64,000 bases of DNA from Sipunculus nudus (taxonomy: Eukaryota; Annelida; Sipuncula; Golfingiida; Sipunculidae). Below are positions 58,135 to 64,000 of the stretch, one piece after another. The position numbers were made by a program, and so were the translations under genes. Location: contig CM049311.1 of the NCBI GenBank assembly GCA_026874595.1, forward strand, positions 11,995,676 through 12,059,675, written 5' to 3'. Position 1 is the stretch's first letter; each line of letters begins with the position of its first letter. The notes below the pieces were generated by a model that saw only the letters and a program-made list of their open reading frames with translations, ran no database searches and had not been told where the DNA came from.

Positions 58135-59240
58135 ATGGCAGATTGAACATTTGACCAAAGATCAGTTGTTGCGTGTGGGACAACACTAAGGGCTAGTTGT
58201 GAAAAAAAAAAACTTTGGGAAAGCCTGATATCATCGCTAAATTCATGCAAGATCTAGTTAGCAAAAGTTAAATTGAAGAGAGTGAAGTGGAAACAAAAAA
58301 ATGACAGCCTTGTTATGCAGTTAGAATAAAAAAAGTTAGAAATGCAACATGAGCTAGCATTAAAAGAGAGGGAATATCATGAAAGGGCAGAAAGAGATGA
58401 CTAGAAAAAGAAAATGAAATTGAGTTAAAACAACTGGAGTTAGAAAGACTTAAATTAGAACAAAGTCTACATGCAAACTCACCGTTTTAATGATACTTAA
58501 CAATTAAACTTTTCCCACCTATTCAAGATAAAGAGATTGATAAATATTTCTTACACCTTGAGAAGGTAGCTGAAAATTAAAAATGGCCTAAGGAAAATTG
58601 GACTATGCTATTACAAAGTGTATTCACTGGCAAGGCCAGAGAAATTTATACAGAGATTGCAGTAGAAGCTGCTGCTGTCTATGACCAGGTTAAATCGTTA
58701 ATCCTTAAAGGTTATGAGTTAATTCTGGAGGCTAACCGCCAGAAATTAAGAAAATTGGGAAAAGTGCAAAGAACAGACCTATGTAGAATTTGCTAGGACA
58801 AAAGAGCAGTTGTTTGATCGCTGGTGAAGTTCTAAAAATGTAATGAAAGATTATGACAATTTGCCCAGTTGATTTTTCTTAAAGAATTTTAGCGCTCCAT
58901 CAACACAGATGTTAAATCTTTTCTTGATGAGAAAGGTCCTGAAACACTTGACATTGCTGCTCAATTAGCTGATGATTATTCATTAACACATAAAATGTCC
59001 TTTACTAGCAAATCAAACCAGTCATTCACAAACAAGACTGTAAATCAGTATGGTCAAAAGAGGTTTAAGGCGCAATCACCCAGTACTAGTACTCCTGATA
59101 GTTCAACAAAGTCCATTGCTACACCTCAGTCCACGTCCACTGTGTCAGTGTCAACAAAGACCAGTCATTTTCAAAGAAATCTGTGATTACTGCAAAAAGG
59201 AGGTCACCTAATATCTGACTGCTGGAAACTTGCCATAAAC
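58135..59240 (+). pseudogene. gag pseudogene of the Gmr1-like element
   Basis: Starts at ATG 58135 (MAD, then a stop). A charged Leu/Glu/Lys-rich coiled-coil stretch lies at about 58320-58460. The capsid-like part (about 58505-58830) includes LFPPIQDKEIDKYF, W-x5-W, LLQSVFTGKAREIY and YELILEANRQKLRKL, typical of Gmr1/Gypsy capsids. A CCHC zinc knuckle follows at 59182-59225 (CDYC...GH...DC), but one base of its G-run is lost so the reading frame shifts inside the knuckle. Several in-frame stops (for example after AEN near 58580 and after DRW near 58824) show that it is dead. Role when intact: virion-like particle formation and RNA packaging. Confidence 0.82.
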
Positions 59241-59751
59241 CAAAGAGCAAACATTCTGGTTTTGTTTCAAAATCTATGCATACCATATTACAAGAGCCTA
59301 GCTCTTTTCATGTAAATAAGGGGTACAACTACTTTCTTGACTCTTAAAAAGGATTTGATGCTACGGAGGCCAACGTACCGTCTGACTCCAAAGAAGAATC
59401 CGTAGCTTGCGGGGTAAAAACCTCATTTGATTCCTGAGAGGAATTTAGTAAGTCTAGGTCCTTTCAAGACTCCTGCGAGGAGCGTCCTATAAATAAGGCC
59501 AAGTCCTTTTATGACTGTTGCGAGAGTATTTCAAATGAGGCCAGGTACTCTTATGACAAATAGAAGTTTGTCTTTGCTGAGGAAACTCCTCTGTTGATTC
59601 CCAAGAGGAGTTTGATTGTAATAAATATGTAGAATCCTTAAGTGACTCTGAAAAAGAGTATATGGCTGACACTGTCAGTGTCAGTTCTTTTTTTATGAAA
59701 TTGAGGTAGTAAATTCCTCACCTGACTCTAGAGCCATTCATACATGATGGT

Positions 59752-60060
59752 TTGGTATCACTCTCAAGGGATTTTTCAGATTCTATCCCTATTAGAATTT
59801 CGGGAGACACTGGTTCAGGCCAAACTCTCATGTTAGCAAAGACTTTGCCATTTTCTTATAGATCTTTTTCTGGTGCACATGCACTTGGTAATGGTGTTTT
59901 TTTCAGACAAGCATTGTGTACATTTAAAGTCAGAATTGATTTCTGGGAATATTACTGTGGGCATCAGAACTACATTACCTTTTAAACGAATTCAGTTCCT
60001 ACTATGTAATAATGATGTTGCAGCCTGTACCAAGAGTGACAGAAAAGCCGTCACTTGATC
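59752..60060 (+). pseudogene. Aspartic protease pseudogene (pol)
   Basis: After the gag knuckle comes a poorly conserved linker of about 500 bases with many stops. A retropepsin-like segment follows, with ISGDTGSGQTLMLAKTLPFS; the catalytic triplet DTG is kept at about 59797-59805. A +1/-1 shift near 59880 moves the second half (HLKSELISGNITVGIRTTLP, then LLCNNDVA) to another frame. The pattern DTG, then a LKSELxSGxxxVG motif, then an LxGND-like end is the one seen in Gmr1-type pol proteins. It would cleave the Gag-Pol polyprotein. Confidence 0.72.
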
Positions 60061-60079
60061 AAGACACTGATCCTGAAAA

Positions 60080-61430
60080 TCGGGAAATTCCTGGTTTGTA
60101 TCCTTCATGTGCTGTAACTAGATCTATGGCCAAGAAAAACACACATTAGGATAAAGGTCCAGATAATAACACTCTGGGAGTCACTAGTGACTCGTCTAAC
60201 GCCTCTTCCGCACAGGATATAGCATTTTTAAGGTTAGAATTTACCGCGGAACAGCATAAGGACCCTGATATTTCATGTTTGTTTCCCAGGGCAGTTTCTA
60301 AAGATGAACTGTCACAGAACCCAGTTTGTTTCCATGTTAAAAATTGAGTGCTTATGCGTAAATGGCGACCACCTGATATATGCGCTGCTGATGATTGGGC
60401 CATCATACATCATATAGTAGTGCCCAAAAGCTATCGCAATTGAATTCTTAGCATGGCACATGAGGCTTTTTGTCTGGCCATTAAGAAATAAATAAAACTT
60501 ATCAGAAAGTTAGTACACACTTCTATTGGCCCTAATCTCAGGATGATGTTGTACAATACTGTAAATCATGAGATACATGCCAGGCCGTAGACAAGGCCAA
60601 TCAGAATCCCCCTAAAGCCCCACTTAGGGCTATTTCTGCTTTCAAGGAATTATTTAGTAGGATTATTGTTGAATACTTGCTGACAATTATGTGCGCATCT
60701 ACCAGGTTCCCTAAGGCAATACCATTGCGCAAAATTAATGTCAAGACACTGACCAAGTTTTTTACAATGTTTGGATTACCAAAATCCGTCATGTCTGACC
60801 AAGGGTCTAATTTTATGTCTGGCTCATTCCAGCAAGTTATGCTTGAGCTAGGTATAAAACAGTACAGCACTTCGCCATACTATCCTGAAAGTCAGGGCTC
60901 TCTCGAGCGTTTTCACCAGACATTAAAAAACATGATAAGGACCTTTTGTTATGACACACAGAAAGACTGGGACGAAGGAATCCACCTATTGCTGTTTGCC
61001 GTTAGAGATTCCTTTCAAGAGTCCTTGGGTTTCAGTCCCTTTGAACTAGTTTTTGGACACTCAGCGGTCCATTGAAACTGCTTAAAGATAAACGCTTGTG
61101 TGAAAATCCTGATTCTCTTAGTTTACTGCAGTATGTCTCAGACTTTCGCACTAAAATACCCAATGCATGTGAGATTGCAGAGTCAAATCTAAAATCTACA
61201 CAAAGTAAAATGAAAACAAAGTATGACAAGCACACTGTAAGTAGGACTTTTGAGCCTCGTGAAAAGGGCCTTGACTTACTACCCATCCCTGGCAGGCCTC
61301 TGCAAGCTAGGTATATTGGTCCTTACATTGTGACAAGAAAGTCAGTGATTTAAATTATATACCGTTTGTCCCAGAAAGGCGTAAGGAAAAAAACAACTTA
61401 GTCATGGTAAAATGTTGAAACCATATTATG
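60080..61430 (+). pseudogene. Integrase pseudogene located upstream of RT
   Basis: The N-terminal part (60150-60600) shows VLMRKWRPPD, VVPKSYRN and the remains of an HHCC zinc domain in mixed frames, with stops. The catalytic core is open at 60677-61075. It keeps the second Asp in SDQGSNF and the Glu in SLERFHQTLKN with exactly 35 residues between them (D,35,E). The segment that should hold the first Asp is deleted between 'RIIV' and 'YLLTIM' at about 60670. The C-terminal domain (61072-61353) ends in a GPY/F module, LQARYIGPYIV. Role when intact: insertion of the cDNA copy into the genome. The loss of the first catalytic residue and the frameshifts make it inactive. Confidence 0.88.
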
Positions 61431-61499
61431 ACAGAAATAGCACATCAGATGTGGTACATAACGTTACTGCTGTTAATTGTGAAAAAAACTAACCCTGAC

Positions 61500-61853
61500 C
61501 CAGTTAAAGTAGATACTGATTGTACGTGTGGTGTAGAACAGTACCCAAAAAAAAACTCAGACGTGCTTAACAACCTGGATACCAAACTGTCAACCCTTAC
61601 CGCACTGCAAAAGCAAGACCTCAAGAACCTGCTGCAGAATTATGAAAAACTTTTAGTGACATTCCAACGCGAACTAGCATATTGGGCCATGACGTCGATG
61701 TTGGCGAGGCAAACGCAGTCAAGCAGCATCCTTATAGACTGAATCCAGAGAAGTGCCTACAAGATGAGGTTCAATAATTGCTGGACAATGATTTTGTTGA
61801 ACCTACTAACAATAACTGGAGTTCACCATGTATCCTTGTGCAAAAACCTGATC
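61500..61853 (+). pseudogene. Reverse transcriptase N-terminal fragment, downstream of integrase
   Basis: After the integrase a linker leads into a Gypsy RT start: HPYRLNPEK, LLDNDFVEPTNNNWSSP, CILVQKPD. This is the conserved beginning of the RT fingers. It stops at about 61850, where sequence changes to the terminal bases of the LTR. The YxDD catalytic block and RNase H are absent. Stops and at least one frameshift occur. Its position after integrase is the key diagnostic of the element class. Confidence 0.82.
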
Positions 61854-61876
61854 TGTTGTTATTAGGTTCCGTAACA
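61849..61876 (+). repeat. Last 28 bases of the 3' LTR
   Basis: TGATCTGTTG and TTAGGTTCCGTAACA match the extreme 3' end of the other LTR copies (19110-19137 and 57968-57995). The rest of the 3' LTR was lost in the deletion that also removed most of RT and RNase H. Confidence 0.85.
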
Positions 61877-62084
61877 AGTTTCATACATCTCTCCCTGTAT
61901 TGAATTAGATTTAAGTTTTGCAGATTTTGACAGGCACACAAAGATACATACAGAGGAAAAAAAAAATGAATTTACCGGTACACCAAAGTCTGCATTAACA
62001 ATGTCTATGGCATACATTTGCTATTCACCTCTGGGCGGATACAGGATCAAAGGAAACAAGACGACCGCAAATTGTGATTAATAT

Positions 62085-62590
62085 ACCCGTGACACCTTGT
62101 GACCTCAGACCCCCTTATATATGCGTGAATTTTGCTGGAAATGCAATGCAGGTAAGAAACTGTACTGGTTAATATTCATAATGGGTTTCATGAAAATCCA
62201 TAAGATTTTTTGTCCGTCATCACGGCGCCATAAAGGTCTGTTGACCTCTGATCTCATTAGATATGCATGAAAATTGCTGGAAATCGAACTTGGGCGAGCT
62301 ATTATATTGATAATATTTCTTTTGAATTTTATGAAAATCCATTCTATTCCTTGTAAGTTGTTACGGCGACACCACTAAGTAGCTTAGAGTAACCTCTGAC
62401 CTTATTAAATATGCATGAAATTTGCCCATAAGCGAACTCGGGAGAGCTGATTTATTAATAAGCATATATGATGAGATTCGTGATAATCCATCGAAGCCCT
62501 GGTAAGTTATCTCTGATACACTAAAATTTAACAGACAGATGGTATATCATGATACTTCCCGTCACAGACGGGCGTATAAAAAAAATTAGG
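62085..62590. repeat. Tandem repeat of about 135-155 bp, three diverged units
   Basis: Units starting near 62097, 62231 and 62388 share GACCTCTGA, TATGCATGAAA, TTGCTGGAAAT, GCGAACTCGGG-like and ATGAAAATCCAT blocks. The array ends with the hairpin CCCGTC-ACA-GACGGG at about 62560-62575 and an A-run, resembling the 3' end of other mollusc satellite-bearing repeats. Confidence 0.7.
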
Positions 62591-64000
62591 AAGGGTTCAG
62601 TATCCTATTTCAGGTAAACAGGTGTGTCGGGAATTCGAGCAGCCTTTGTACGTAACTCTAGCATGCAGAAGTGTCAGGAACGAAATGGCACCAGATACAA
62701 AACCCGGTGTTTTTTCCCTTCTGAAGCTAATATTATATGATTTCCTTGAAAGTTATCGTAAAAAAAGCGGGATGCTCGTGCTGTCCTCCACAAATATCAG
62801 ATAAATGTGGGTGTGCGTGTTAATAAGACCACCAGATTTTCCGTCTCTTAGGCCATCCAATAATAATGCTTTACGGATTCGTGGATATTTTTTTACATAT
62901 GAAGACTTGGTCATTAGTAATGATGCTTATTTATGCTGTGGGCACAAAATTAGTAAATAAACGTTATAGAAACTGACTTAAGTTTTGTATTGATCATATA
63001 TTCCAGTTCAAGAACTGGGGATTTTTTTTGTATAACTAGGGAGTCTGGAAAAATTCTACGTGTTGTGTAAAAAAAAGAGAAAAAAATCGTCTGCTCGCAG
63101 CATTCATTTTGTTCTGAGATTCCGCAGAGCTATAATTATTTTTGTGTCTGACCTAAGGAATCGCCCCCTGGTTTCAGGATACTCGGTTACAATTGTATTT
63201 TCAATCTTACCTGATCGCCGGGTCCAACACAATAATGCCCAGATCAAATGTTGAACACTTTTTTTTATTTCCGGCATCTTACAAGTATATGTGATCAATT
63301 TTTTTGAATCCGATAAAGCCCGCCTAGGCTTTGGATGTGGGCGAAAGTATCGAGGAACGCCCCTCCAGTTTTGTCCTTTTATAATGGATCTGTCAATCCA
63401 ATTACTGTAACTTCTCCTGGTCGATGACAAGCAATCTAACCCATGATTCACGGCATGACTAAAAACAAAGTCTTTTATCCAACCTAATTCAAACTAAAGT
63501 ATGGCGTAGGTACCACAACAATGGAATTCATTGAGTAATATAGACATATGACACATTACCTAACGTATATTTCTTTGCTTTGGTGAATGTATGATATAGA
63601 ACAATACGAAAATGATTCTTGAAGGAAATAAGTTTATTAAATAGTCAGGCAAAAAATCGAAATTTGAGAATGTTAATTTATTTTTAACCATGAGTTGTCA
63701 ATTACCCTACTTTAACTCTATGTAAATAACTCCAAATGGGACTGACGCCCGAAAAGAACAAAATGAATGAGGGGAACCGAGATAAAACACTGTACTTTTC
63801 ATCCATCACGTGGAATTGTGCATATATGATAGATAAAAAGTCTTATGATATGCAAAAGTGGTGAAGGATAAATTAAACGGAACACGGCTAATTTATTTTG
63901 CTAAAGAGCAGTAACAATTATAACGTGGGTGGATTTCTATCCTCACTTGTCTTATATTTTGAACAAAAGAGGAATTTGTATTCAGTTTTAGGGGCTTCAT
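62591..64000. other. Unassigned DNA to the window end
   Basis: Only chance ORFs, including overlapping ones on both strands near 63.1-63.4 kb that show no domain. Confidence 0.5.

Larger units (their letters stand above)
57256..61876 (+). mobile_element. Gmr1-like Ty3/Gypsy LTR retrotransposon, decayed, 3' part deleted
   Basis: The element starts with an LTR (TGTTAC...) at 57256 and ends with GTAACA at 61876. It is bounded by the 4-bp duplication AGTT at 57252-57255 and 61877-61880, which fixes both ends. Order along the plus strand: 5' LTR, primer-binding site, gag, protease, integrase, start of reverse transcriptase, then the last 28 bases of the 3' LTR. Integrase upstream of RT is the Ty1/copia-like pol order known within Ty3/Gypsy only from Gmr1-type elements. 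RNase H, most of RT and almost the whole 3' LTR are missing. All coding parts carry stops and frameshifts, so it cannot move by itself. Confidence 0.9.

Noticed and set aside
63060-63451. Overlapping ORFs on both strands
   Set aside because: No domain, promoter or splice evidence.

Overview
The window looks like nuclear DNA of a marine lophotrochozoan animal, most likely a bivalve mollusc. It is AT-rich and intron-poor in visible genes, with many (TA)n arrays, tRNA-derived SINEs, a Penelope-like element with a GIY-YIG domain, Gypsy-type LTR remnants and a roughly 180-bp satellite set between 'GCCCCCGCC' and 'GGCGGGGGC' ends, as often seen in bivalves. The species assignment is inference from these families. 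There are no bacterial operons, no CRISPR array and no rRNA.

Only one complete protein gene is well supported: an intronless class A GPCR (371 aa, minus strand, 6976-8091) with the signature of FMRFamide-receptor-like neuropeptide receptors. Weaker coding candidates are a phase-consistent internal exon at 44697-44880 (-), another at 45966-46153 (+), a possible terminal exon at 50111-50291 (-), a small single-pass membrane ORF at 43884-44132 (+), and a broken ORF at 28906-29282 (-). A promoter-like cluster (NFI palindrome, two inverted CCAAT boxes, TATA box) at 38150-38285 lies upstream of a 44-codon small ORF.

Most of what can be recognised is mobile DNA. One LTR family appears four times. 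Three are solo LTRs (18210-19137 +, 27802-28589 -, 41324-42142 -). The fourth is a decayed element (57256-61876 +) flanked by a perfect 4-bp duplication. Its pol order is protease, integrase, then the start of reverse transcriptase. That is the unusual Gmr1-type order within Ty3/Gypsy, and the 3' half was lost in a deletion that fused RT to the last 28 bases of the 3' LTR. A Penelope-like element forms a head-to-head inverted pair at about 4879-6682, with a hammerhead-ribozyme-like core in each tail. Further non-autonomous elements have readable ends: a MULE-like element with 9-bp TSD (12526-13064), a hAT-like MITE with 8-bp TSD (40684-41079), a Helitron/'pearl'-like satellite carrier (31977-33179), a CAGNGGCGGAT-ended G-rich family, and at least two tRNA-type SINE families.

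Layout: 1-3 kb SINEs and MITE; 4.8-6.8 kb Penelope pair between (TA)n tracts; 7-8.1 kb GPCR; 8-17 kb mostly unassigned with nested DNA-transposon remnants; 18-19 kb solo LTR; 19-27 kb mostly unassigned; 27-29 kb 155-bp satellite interrupted by a solo LTR; 31-33 kb MITE and satellite; 34.4-35.4 kb fresh tandem duplication; 36-42 kb microsatellites, promoter-like cluster, hAT MITE and solo LTR; 42-50 kb the longest stretch without recognisable transposons, holding the exon candidates; 51-57 kb dispersed repeats and a SINE; 57.3-61.9 kb Gmr1-like element; 62-64 kb a tandem repeat and unassigned DNA. No search could be run, so family names rest on motif recognition.
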